Below, piece after piece: positions 8,364 to 14,890 of a stretch of 21,156 nt of DNA (its first letter is position 1; each line of letters begins with the position of its first letter). A program made the translations under genes and the position numbers. Origin of the DNA: Alphaproteobacteria bacterium UBA6189 (lineage in GTDB: Bacteria; Pseudomonadota; Alphaproteobacteria; Rickettsiales; UBA3002); assembly GCA_002422745.1 (NCBI GenBank), contig DITH01000124.1, positions 1 through 21,156 of the forward strand, in the 5' to 3' direction. Below the pieces are notes generated by a model, which did not search any database, had not been told where the DNA came from, and saw nothing but the letters and a program-made list of their open reading frames with translations.

Positions 8364-10868
8364 ATGGCGACACCACAACCATTTGCCTCCGCCCCGTCGC
8401 GTTCGGGGTCGTGCACCGATGCAGCCGACGTGGCCGCCTACCAGGCGGCGCGGGCGCAGGCGCTGACGGCGTATGGCGAGCAGGGACGCATTCGCCGATT
8501 ATGGCGGGCATTGAGCACCGCGACCGATGCGCTGTTGCAGCAAGCGGCGCCCGCCGGGCTGACATTGGTGGCGGTGGGCGGCTATGGGCGGCGCGAATTA
8601 TTCCCTTATTCCGATGTTGATGTGCTGGTGCTGCTGCCCGAAGGCGGCGATGCGGCGGACGCTGAGCAAGTGGTGCAATTGCTGCAGCATTTATGGGATA
8701 TCGGCGTGCCGGTAAGCCACGCGGTGCGCAGCATCGCCGAGACGGTGAGTGCAGCGCGGCTGGACCATACGATCAGCGCCAGCCTGATGGATGCGCGGCT
8801 GGTAAGCGGCGAGCGCAAGCAGTTTGTGGCGCTGAAGAAAGCGTTGAAACGTCAGGTATGGGGGCAGGCCCCGCGCCAATTTGTCGAGGCCAAACTCGAC
8901 GAGCGCGACCAGCGCCATACCAAATGGGGCGATTCGCGCTTCGTGCTGGAGCCGAACGTGAAAGAGGGCAAAGGCGGCTTGCGCGATTTACAGACCCTCA
9001 CCTGGCTGGCGCGCTATTGTTATCGCGTCAAGCAGGCGCATGATGTCGTACGCGAGGATTTGCTGCGTGAAGATGAATGGCGGCATTACACGGAAGCCTA
9101 TTATTTTTTCGCCCAGGTGCGCGCTTACATGCACCTGCTTCGCGGACGGGCGGAGGATCGGTTAACCTTCGACCTGCAAACCGAGATCGCTGCGCGGATG
9201 AAATTTCCCGGCGATACCGCCCAGGCGAAAGCCGAGCATTTCATGCAGCGGTATTTTTCGTTTACCCGCCATGTGGGCAATCTGACGCGGGTTTTCTGCG
9301 CGATTCTGGAAGAGGAAAATCTGCGTGTGCCGCATACGCCGTTCGGCCGCGACCTGTCGGCCCAGCTACCGGATTATCTGGTGCTACAAAACGGGCGTAT
9401 CGGGTTTGCGGCAACGGCGGATGTCGCGCGCCAACCGCAGCAGGTGATCGGACTGTTCGCGCAGGCGCAGGAGCTACAAGTGGATATTCACCCGCGAGCG
9501 CATCTGGTGCTGGGGCGGGCCTTGCCAAAAATCGCGGCGGCCTTGCCGGCGCATGGCGAGGCGAATCGCTTGCTGCTTGCGATTTTACTGTCGCCCCACC
9601 ACCCGGATTACACGCTGCGGCGGATGAGCGAGACCGGCGTGCTGGCGGCGATCCTGCCCGAGTTCGCCGGAATCACCGGACAGATGCAATATGACGGCTA
9701 CCACACCTACACGGTCGATGAACATACGCTGGTGGCGGTGGGCAATCTGGCAGCGATCGAGCGTGGCCAATGGGCGCGCGATTTGCCACTGGCAACACGG
9801 CTGGCGCGCGATGTGTCGGACCGCGCGCCGCTGTATCTGGGCATGCTGTGCCATGATATCGCCAAAGGCATGGGCGGCGGGCATGCCGCCAAGGGCGAGG
9901 CGATCGTCCAGGCGATGGCGGCCCGGATGGGGTTGAGCGCCGCGCAGGGTGAGCTCGCCGCCTGGCTGGTGAAGCATCATTTGCTGTTATCGGAAACCGC
10001 GTTCAAGCGTGACCTGGAAGACCCGCAAACCATTGCCGATTTTGTGAGTGTGGTGCAATCGCCCGAGCGGCTGCGGCTGCTGCTGCTGGTGACGGTGGCC
10101 GATATCAAGGCGGTGGGGCCGAGCATCTGGAACGGTTGGAAAGGCTCGCTGATGCGTGACCTGTATTACCGCGCCGCCGCTGCCATGGGCGTGGAGACGA
10201 CGCACCGGGAGGAAGAAAGTGCGGCCGACGAGCAGGCGGCGATTGCGGCATGGGAAGCGAACCGCGAGGGCGTGGGGTTGCATGTGGGGCATGACGCGTT
10301 TCGTGCCGTGACGGAAATCACCTGCTGCCTGAGCTACCGGCCCAATCTATTCCGCCTGCTGGTGGGGGTGATGGCGTGGATGGGGGCGAGTATCGTGTCG
10401 GCGCGTATGCGGGTCCGGCCCGATGGGGTGGCGATTACGCAAATCGGTATCCAGAACCTTCAGGGCGAAAGTTTTGCTGATGAAAAGTCGCGCCTCGACC
10501 AGCTCGCCACGCTGATGCGCCGGGCGCTCGCGGGCGAGCTAGATTTCGCCCGCGAATTGCCCAAGCGCCGCCGTATCGTGCGCCAGCGGAAAGTCACGGT
10601 GGAACCGGCGGTGTTTATCGACAATACGGTGAGTGCGCAGGCGACGACGATTGAAATCAACGCCCGCGACCGGCAGGGATTGCTGTATGATATTCTCGGC
10701 GCGATGGAAGCCTGTCAGCTGCAGGTGATGACGGCGCATATCGCCACCTATGGCACCAAGGCGGTGGATGTGTTTTATGTGAAGGACGCGTTCGGGTTAC
10801 AGCTGCACCACCCGGCGAAGCGGGCACAGGTGCAGCAACAATTAATGGAGGCAATCGCCCATGGGTAA
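8364..10868 (+). CDS. glnD: [Protein-PII] uridylyltransferase / uridylyl-removing enzyme
   Basis: Cytosolic nitrogen sensor that uridylylates PII proteins when glutamine is low and removes UMP when it is high. The 834 residues hold the full domain order. The nucleotidyltransferase domain has GGYGRRELFPYSDVDVLVL at about 72-90 with the metal-binding DVD. A GlnD linker follows. The HD hydrolase domain has VDEHT at about 451-455, CHDIAKG at about 496-502 and KHH at about 537-539. The two C-terminal ACT domains lie at about 650-712 and 761-832 and should bind glutamine. It is shorter than many alphaproteobacterial GlnD proteins, mainly because little precedes the nucleotidyltransferase domain. 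The stop overlaps the cca start by eight bases, so the two form an operon. No PII or ntr gene is in the window. Confidence 0.95.
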   Translation: MATPQPFASAPSRSGSCTDAADVAAYQAARAQALTAYGEQGRIRRLWRALSTATDALLQQAAPAGLTLVAVGGYGRRELFPYSDVDVLVLLPEGGDAADAEQVVQLLQHLWDIGVPVSHAVRSIAETVSAARLDHTISASLMDARLVSGERKQFVALKKALKRQVWGQAPRQFVEAKLDERDQRHTKWGDSRFVLEPNVKEGKGGLRDLQTLTWLARYCYRVKQAHDVVREDLLREDEWRHYTEAYYFFAQVRAYMHLLRGRAEDRLTFDLQTEIAARMKFPGDTAQAKAEHFMQRYFSFTRHVGNLTRVFCAILEEENLRVPHTPFGRDLSAQLPDYLVLQNGRIGFAATADVARQPQQVIGLFAQAQELQVDIHPRAHLVLGRALPKIAAALPAHGEANRLLLAILLSPHHPDYTLRRMSETGVLAAILPEFAGITGQMQYDGYHTYTVDEHTLVAVGNLAAIERGQWARDLPLATRLARDVSDRAPLYLGMLCHDIAKGMGGGHAAKGEAIVQAMAARMGLSAAQGELAAWLVKHHLLLSETAFKRDLEDPQTIADFVSVVQSPERLRLLLLVTVADIKAVGPSIWNGWKGSLMRDLYYRAAAAMGVETTHREEESAADEQAAIAAWEANREGVGLHVGHDAFRAVTEITCCLSYRPNLFRLLVGVMAWMGASIVSARMRVRPDGVAITQIGIQNLQGESFADEKSRLDQLATLMRRALAGELDFARELPKRRRIVRQRKVTVEPAVFIDNTVSAQATTIEINARDRQGLLYDILGAMEACQLQVMTAHIATYGTKAVDVFYVKDAFGLQLHHPAKRAQVQQQLMEAIAHG

Positions 10869-12504
10869 GGCACCCGAATGGCTGGATGAGCCGGGACTTC
10901 AACGGCTGTTTGCTGCAACGCGCGCGGTGGGCGGTGAAGCGCGTGTGGTGGGTGGCGCGGTGCGCGATCACCTGCTAGGCCGTGCGGGTGGCGATGTGGA
11001 TCTGGCTTCGACGCTTACACCGGAGGCCACCATGGAGCTGGCCAAGGTGGAAGCGTGGAAAGCCATTCCGACCGGTATTGCGCATGGCACGGTAACGCTG
11101 GTGCTGCCCGAGCGGGTGGTGGAAGTGACCACCCTGCGCCACGACGTGGCAACCGACGGGCGGCATGCGGTGGTGGAATATACCGACGATTTCGCTGCGG
11201 ATGCATCGCGGCGCGATTTTACCATCAACGCGCTTTCCATGGATGCCGATGGCGCGGTGTATGATTACCATGGCGGGCGGGCCGACCTCGACGCCCGGCG
11301 TCTGTGCTTCATCGGCCATGCGGCGGCGCGCATCGCGGAGGACGGATTACGCATCCTGCGTTATTTCCGCTTCATGGCGCAGCTTGGATTTACCGGCGAT
11401 GATGCAGCACTCGCCGCTTGCGCCGACGCACGCGGTATGATCGCGGAACTTTCCGGCGAGCGCATCGCGCAGGAAATGAAAAAACTGCTGACGGCGAAGA
11501 ATCCGGCGGTGGCGCTCCAGGCCATGGCGGAAAGCGGACTTGACCATGCGGTGACGAAGCAGGCGTGGCAGCTGACACCGCTTCACGCAGTCATCGCCCG
11601 GGAACAGGAAGCAGGCATGACGCCGAACCCGTGGGTGCGGCTACTGGCGCTGATGGCGCCGGACGCGCGCGAATCCACCGCGCACTATGTGGCGGAACGC
11701 TGGAAACTCAGCCGCGCTGAGCGCGCAGCATTGCTTTTCCTGGCGGGGACGGAATCCACCGATTTTCGTCGGCACTCCCCTGTCTTGGTGGCGCGTGCAC
11801 GGAATTTGCGTCGCGATGCGACGGAAGCGGAAAAGCGACTATGGCATTGTCTTTCCCGTCGGCAAACGGGTTATTTTTTTCGTCGTCAGCATCCGTTGGA
11901 AGGATTTATCGTCGATTTTATCTGCACCAAGCATCGTTTGATTATCGAACTCGATGGTGGCCAGCACGCTACCGCCACCTCCCACGATACGCGGCGAAGC
12001 CGGGTACTGGAATCAAAGGGCTACCGGATACTTCGATTCTGGAATCATGATGTGCTCGAGAATATCGAAGGCGTTATATCCACGATTCTGGCGGCACTTC
12101 CTCCCCCTGAAAGGGGGAGGTTAGGAGGGGGTGACACGCAGGCGCCCAAGGCGGTCGTTGATAGGAATGATACGAAAGGGAGCACCCCCACCCAACCCTT
12201 CCCCTTTCAGGTGGAGGGCTTAAAAAGTGCGCAGGTGAAGGAATGGTTGCGCCAGCAGCCACGCGATTGGGTGCTGGGCGCGGTGCTGCTGCGTGGTGGC
12301 GATGCGGCGCTACTCGCTTTGGCGCAGCATTGGGAGGTGCCGGTATTTCCGGTTACCGCCCGGGATTTGCTGAAGGCAGGGTACACGGAAGGCCCGGCCC
12401 TTGGCGCGAAGCTGAAAGAAATCGAACAGCGGTGGGTGGACAGCGACTACACGCTGAGTAAAGCGGAACTTCTGGTGAAGTCAGAACTGCCGGACAAAGA
12501 CTAA
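10861..12504 (+). CDS. cca: CCA-adding tRNA nucleotidyltransferase with an in-frame DUF559 nuclease insertion
   Basis: Class II CCA-adding enzyme that adds or repairs the 3' CCA of tRNA. The N-terminal catalytic core is intact: VGGAVRDHLLGR then DVD (Asp45 and Asp47), the RRDFTINAL motif near 117-125, the DLDARRL and RIAEDGLRILRYFRF segments (157-171). The C-terminal alphaproteobacterial tail (AQVKEWLRQQPRDW near 457-470, then GYTEGPALGAKL to the end) is also intact. Between them, residues about 301-454 are foreign. They comprise a DUF559 domain (about 307-412) and a translated inverted repeat (about 412-454). Removing them leaves about 393 residues, the usual family length. The frame is open throughout. 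The ATG overlaps the glnD stop by eight bases. The 3' end overlaps the convergent prepilin gene by 24 bases. Whether the hybrid is fully active cannot be read from sequence. Confidence 0.93.
   Translation: MGKAPEWLDEPGLQRLFAATRAVGGEARVVGGAVRDHLLGRAGGDVDLASTLTPEATMELAKVEAWKAIPTGIAHGTVTLVLPERVVEVTTLRHDVATDGRHAVVEYTDDFAADASRRDFTINALSMDADGAVYDYHGGRADLDARRLCFIGHAAARIAEDGLRILRYFRFMAQLGFTGDDAALAACADARGMIAELSGERIAQEMKKLLTAKNPAVALQAMAESGLDHAVTKQAWQLTPLHAVIAREQEAGMTPNPWVRLLALMAPDARESTAHYVAERWKLSRAERAALLFLAGTESTDFRRHSPVLVARARNLRRDATEAEKRLWHCLSRRQTGYFFRRQHPLEGFIVDFICTKHRLIIELDGGQHATATSHDTRRSRVLESKGYRILRFWNHDVLENIEGVISTILAALPPPERGRLGGGDTQAPKAVVDRNDTKGSTPTQPFPFQVEGLKSAQVKEWLRQQPRDWVLGAVLLRGGDAALLALAQHWEVPVFPVTARDLLKAGYTEGPALGAKLKEIEQRWVDSDYTLSKAELLVKSELPDKD
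11772..12230 (+). mobile_element. In-frame DUF559 (Vsr-like endonuclease) element inside cca
   Basis: The segment encodes a complete DUF559 domain: RARNLRRDATEAEKRLW (helix), then FRRQHPLEGFIVDF and IIELDGGQH, which hold the likely PD-(D/E)XK catalytic residues (Asp352, Glu363 and Gln368 in host numbering), and YRILRFWNHDVLENIEGV at the end. Free-standing DUF559 proteins are common in Alphaproteobacteria, with about this length. Hand counting gives about 53% GC for 11761-12060 against about 66% for 11521-11760, which fits acquisition. GCACT at 11772-11776 and AGTGC at 12226-12230 could mark the ends. The enclosed 459 bp is exactly 153 codons, so clean loss would restore the cca frame. The boundaries are inference; the domain itself is clear. 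Confidence 0.6.
12094..12230. repeat. Imperfect inverted repeat following the DUF559 domain
   Basis: The left arm (12094-12133) starts GCACTTCCTCCCCCTG. The right arm (12182-12230), read on the minus strand, starts GCACTTTTTAAGCC and continues with CACCTGAAAGGGG. Both arms then share a GGTTnGGnGGGGGTG-like end; the right arm is several bases longer near its outer end. The left arm contains a perfect 9-bp hairpin with a 3-base loop (12100-12120). The roughly 48-bp centre (12134-12181) is unlike either arm. C-rich/G-rich inverted repeats of this type often accompany DUF559 genes in alphaproteobacterial genomes (recalled, not searched). Here the whole repeat is translated within cca as a Gly/Pro-rich linker. 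Confidence 0.75.
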
Positions 12505-13284
12505 TGTGCAGGCAACCGCGCTGTTGGTGAGATCGTAGTCACTGTCGAGGTCGCTGAAGTCATTGGCGTCGCTGCAGCTATTCCAGCCGAAGATGATCAT
12601 TTTGCCCAGGCCGGGTTTGCCATCATCGAGCTTGGTGTCGATATTCCATGCTTCTTCCGGACGAAGCACGGGGTCGTAATTGCTGCCATTGATGCGATCA
12701 GCCCCCAACATGAGAGTATTGCCATATTCTACCAGCGCATCATCCCACATGACGCTAACCGCGGTGGCCACTCCATCTCGATAGATTGAGCCCCATCCAC
12801 CCCCAGCCAGTTTGGATGGCGGAACATTGGTGCCAATAACTGTATGTATGGATCCGCCACTGCTTGAAGCCCCGGTATAGGTACCTTCGATCAAGCCCCC
12901 CAAAGCAAGTTGCGTCCAATATTGAAACATTTCACTACTGCTATTGGGCGCTCCACCTCGATTGATTTGCCCATCTCCGTTTCCATTGCAGGTGCCGGGC
13001 GTGGCTGCTGTGCCCGAATGGCTATTGCAGTATATCGCGCTTTTACCCCAAATCAGCGTCGCATTCGTGATATCGCCGGGCAAGCCAAAATACTTGCCGC
13101 GGAACGCCTGCGTGGCGGTGAGGTAACGGCTGTGCTCGGTAGTCACTGCGCGCAATTCACTGGCGCGGATGAGGGAGCGTCCGGCGAGAATGCCACCGGT
13201 GAGAAGCCCGAGTATGACCAGTACGATGCTGAGTTCCACAAGGGAGAAACCAGAAATAGACCGTGTGCTGTAGGAGGCGCGCAT
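12481..13284 (-). CDS. Type IV prepilin-like protein (N-terminal methylation motif)
   Basis: Predicted secreted/membrane pseudopilin of 267 residues. The start is a short basic leader, MRASYSTRSISG, with cleavage after Gly12 and mature Phe1, followed by FSLVELSIVLVILGLLTGGI. The Glu at mature position 5 is the one required for assembly in type IV pilins and type II secretion pseudopilins. The soluble part is rich in Gly/Ser/Asn, with Cys-flanked CNGNGDGQIN, which looks like a calcium-binding loop, and two further Cys near the C-terminus. The ATG at 13284 is preferred over an upstream TTG at 13290 because a TATAGT box abuts it. No other pilus or secretion gene is adjacent. It lies downstream of phoB on the same strand and overlaps the cca end by 24 bases. 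Confidence 0.85.
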   Translation of the reverse strand: MRASYSTRSISGFSLVELSIVLVILGLLTGGILAGRSLIRASELRAVTTEHSRYLTATQAFRGKYFGLPGDITNATLIWGKSAIYCNSHSGTAATPGTCNGNGDGQINRGGAPNSSSEMFQYWTQLALGGLIEGTYTGASSSGGSIHTVIGTNVPPSKLAGGGWGSIYRDGVATAVSVMWDDALVEYGNTLMLGADRINGSNYDPVLRPEEAWNIDTKLDDGKPGLGKMIIFGWNSCSDANDFSDLDSDYDLTNSAVACTLVFVRQF

Positions 13285-13290
13285 CGACAA

Positions 13291-13318
13291 ACTATAGCGC
13301 GTTTGTGATGGATAGCAA
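13291..13318 (-). promoter_or_regulatory. Candidate promoter of the prepilin gene (leaderless start)
   Basis: On the minus strand TTGCTA (13313-13318) is followed after 16 bp by TATAGT (13291-13296), which ends six bases before the ATG at 13284. The transcript would start at about the A of the ATG, and there is no Shine-Dalgarno sequence. The -10 hexamer and its distance are identical to those before glnD. Confidence 0.5.
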
Positions 13319-13326
13319 CGTGGCAG

Positions 13327-14085
13327 TTACTCCGCCGCGGCTTCGACCTGATCCGGGTTGACGTAGTTTTTGCCTTCCGGATTTTCCTCCAGCGCGTAGC
13401 CGGCGGAACGGACAGTGCGCACCAGATCGGGCTGGTTGCCATCGTAATTCAGCGCTTTGCGCAGGCGGCGGATATGCACGTCGACGGTGCGCAGCTCGAC
13501 ATAAATATCGTGGCCCCATACCGCATCGAGCAATTGCTCGCGCGAGAAGACACGGCCGGGATGTTCCATCAGGTAGCGCAGCAGCCCGAACTCGGTGGGC
13601 GACAAATGCACTTCTTTGCCATCGCGGGTCACTTTGTGCGAGGTGAGATCCATTATGATACCGCTGAACTCCAGCATTTTCTCGGACAGGCTGGGGCGGA
13701 TGCGGCGGAACACGGCCTTGATGCGCGAGATGAGTTCGCTGGGGCTGAAGGGCTTGACCATGTAATCGTCGGCGCCGGAATCGAGGCCGCGAATGCGGTC
13801 GCCCTCTTCGCCACGGGCGGAGAGCATGATGATCGGGGTGTTTTTGAGATCCTGGTTCCAGCGGATATGTTGACACACTTCCACGCCGGTCATGCCGGGG
13901 AGCATCCAGTCGAGCACGATGATATCGGGGCGGTGTTCCTTCACCAGCTGCACGGCTTCCTCACCGTCGCCGGTGGAGATAACCGCGAAACCCTCTTTCT
14001 CGAGGTTGTAACGCAGCAGCGTGACGATGGCGACTTCATCCTCGACGATGAGGACTTTGGTCAGATTCTCTTTTGGCGATGCCAT
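13327..14085 (-). CDS. phoB: OmpR/PhoB-family response regulator, PhoB type
   Basis: Two-component response regulator of 252 residues, most likely the phosphate-starvation regulator PhoB. The receiver domain has the acidic pair Glu15/Asp16, phosphoacceptor Asp59 (IIVLDWMLPG), the Ser89 switch (IIMLSARGEE) and Lys111 (DDYMVKPFSPSEL). The C-terminal winged-helix DNA-binding domain includes LSPTEFGLLRYLMEHPGRVF, the recognition segment ELRTVDVHIRRLRKAL and VRTVRSAGYAL. The ELRTVDVHIRRLRKAL form is closer to PhoB than to other OmpR-family members. The start has a good GGGAGAG Shine-Dalgarno sequence five bases upstream. No PhoR, PhoU or Pst gene is in the window, so the partner kinase is not visible; the specific name rests on overall similarity. 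Confidence 0.85.
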   Translation of the reverse strand: MASPKENLTKVLIVEDEVAIVTLLRYNLEKEGFAVISTGDGEEAVQLVKEHRPDIIVLDWMLPGMTGVEVCQHIRWNQDLKNTPIIMLSARGEEGDRIRGLDSGADDYMVKPFSPSELISRIKAVFRRIRPSLSEKMLEFSGIIMDLTSHKVTRDGKEVHLSPTEFGLLRYLMEHPGRVFSREQLLDAVWGHDIYVELRTVDVHIRRLRKALNYDGNQPDLVRTVRSAGYALEENPEGKNYVNPDQVEAAAE

Positions 14086-14095
14086 AGTGCTCTCC

Positions 14096-14113
14096 CTGTC
14101 AGTCGACAGCTCA
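14096..14113. promoter_or_regulatory. Possible degenerate Pho box in the phoB leader
   Basis: CTGTCAG, four bases, then CAGCTCA approximates the two 7-bp repeats of a Pho box; the second repeat is poor. The site sits between the phoB start and its presumed promoter (a TATAAC at 14165-14170, minus strand). The inverted CTGTC/GACAG pair in the same place could instead be a leader hairpin next to the ribosome site. Weak evidence. Confidence 0.2.
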
Positions 14114-14267
14114 CAGGAGGCGATTTTGTTTGCGCCCGCAAGTTTTTCGACCGTGTTCGAGCCGGTTATAGCCTGAAAAGGGTGAAAGAATGGTTAATGG
14201 GCAACAAGATAGGCTTTCATGGGAGTCATGAATCGGCTAGGAGAAAGAGCAATATATAAGGACCCGC

Positions 14268-14816
14268 ATGCCGAAAACACTTCCCCCTACCCTGAAACTT
14301 TTGCTCGATTTCGCACCGCTCGGCGTGTTTTTCCTGGCCTACCGGCTGGGCGATGTGATGCTTGCCACGGCGGCGCTGATTGTCGCGACGACGGTGTCGC
14401 TGGTGGTGATTTATGTGGTGGAGCGCAAGCTGGCCCCCGCGCCGCTGATTACCGGCGTGCTGGTGGCGTTCTTCGGTGGGTTGACGCTGTGGCTGAATGA
14501 CGAACAATTCATCAAGATCAAGCCGACGATCATTAACCTGATGTTCGCGGCGGTGCTGCTCGGTGGGGTATATGGGTTCAAGCGCGGGCTGCTGAAGCCC
14601 ATCCTCGGCATGGCGGTGGAATTGCGCGAGGAAGGCTGGCTGAAACTGAGCGCGCGTTGGGGGTTTTTCTTCATGTTCCTCGCCGCGCTGAACGAGTTTA
14701 TCTGGCGCAGCTTCCCCACCGAATTCTGGGTGAACTTCAAAGTATTCGGTATGTTCACCCTGACGATGCTGTTCGCGGTGAGCCAGTTCCGCCTGATGCA
14801 GCGGTACAGCGCGTGA
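14268..14816 (+). CDS. yciB: Septation protein A / YciB family inner-membrane protein
   Basis: Integral membrane protein of 182 residues with about five hydrophobic segments. The N-terminal LLLDFAPLGVFFLAYR and the C-terminal region with NEFIWRSFPTEFWVNFKVF match the YciB/IspZ family (TIGR00997). In enterobacteria the family affects envelope integrity and septation; its biochemical activity is unknown. The ATG at 14268 is preceded by AAGGA at five bases, a proper Shine-Dalgarno sequence, with a TATATA/TATAAG stretch immediately before that. The gene is monocistronic in this layout: divergent from phoB (182 bp apart) and convergent with purD. Length and motifs are normal for the family. Confidence 0.93.
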   Translation: MPKTLPPTLKLLLDFAPLGVFFLAYRLGDVMLATAALIVATTVSLVVIYVVERKLAPAPLITGVLVAFFGGLTLWLNDEQFIKIKPTIINLMFAAVLLGGVYGFKRGLLKPILGMAVELREEGWLKLSARWGFFFMFLAALNEFIWRSFPTEFWVNFKVFGMFTLTMLFAVSQFRLMQRYSA

Positions 14817-14890
14817 GTGCCTAGCTAGTGCATCGTGCCTAGAAGATAAAAAATTTACCGTGTGCGCCTAATAACTAAGCACCAGGCACT
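14816..14890. repeat. Small inverted/direct repeat filling the yciB-purD gap
   Basis: AGTGCCT (14816-14822) and AGGCACT (14884-14890) bound the segment as 7-bp inverted repeats. GTGCCTAG recurs as a direct repeat at 14817-14824 and 14835-14842. A local GGCACT/AGTGCC hairpin (14885-14901) spans the purD stop codon. These could form a shared bidirectional terminator between the convergent genes or be a remnant of a short repeat element. An AT-rich stretch (AAAAAATTT near 14850) is the only run that resembles a terminator tail. Confidence 0.35.

Noticed and set aside
11752..12240. Intein in cca
   Set aside because: No splice-junction Cys/Ser, no intein blocks or terminal His-Asn, and the domain is a bare DUF559 nuclease rather than a LAGLIDADG or HNH domain within an intein.
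10861..12504. cca as a pseudogene broken by the insertion
   Set aside because: The frame stays open through the insert and both flanking parts keep the conserved CCA motifs, so a functional hybrid is more likely.
13474..14259. Long open frame of 261 codons on the plus strand opposite phoB
   Set aside because: It mirrors the high-GC codon pattern of phoB, which has complete functional motifs; its His/Gly/Ala-rich translation matches no family I know.
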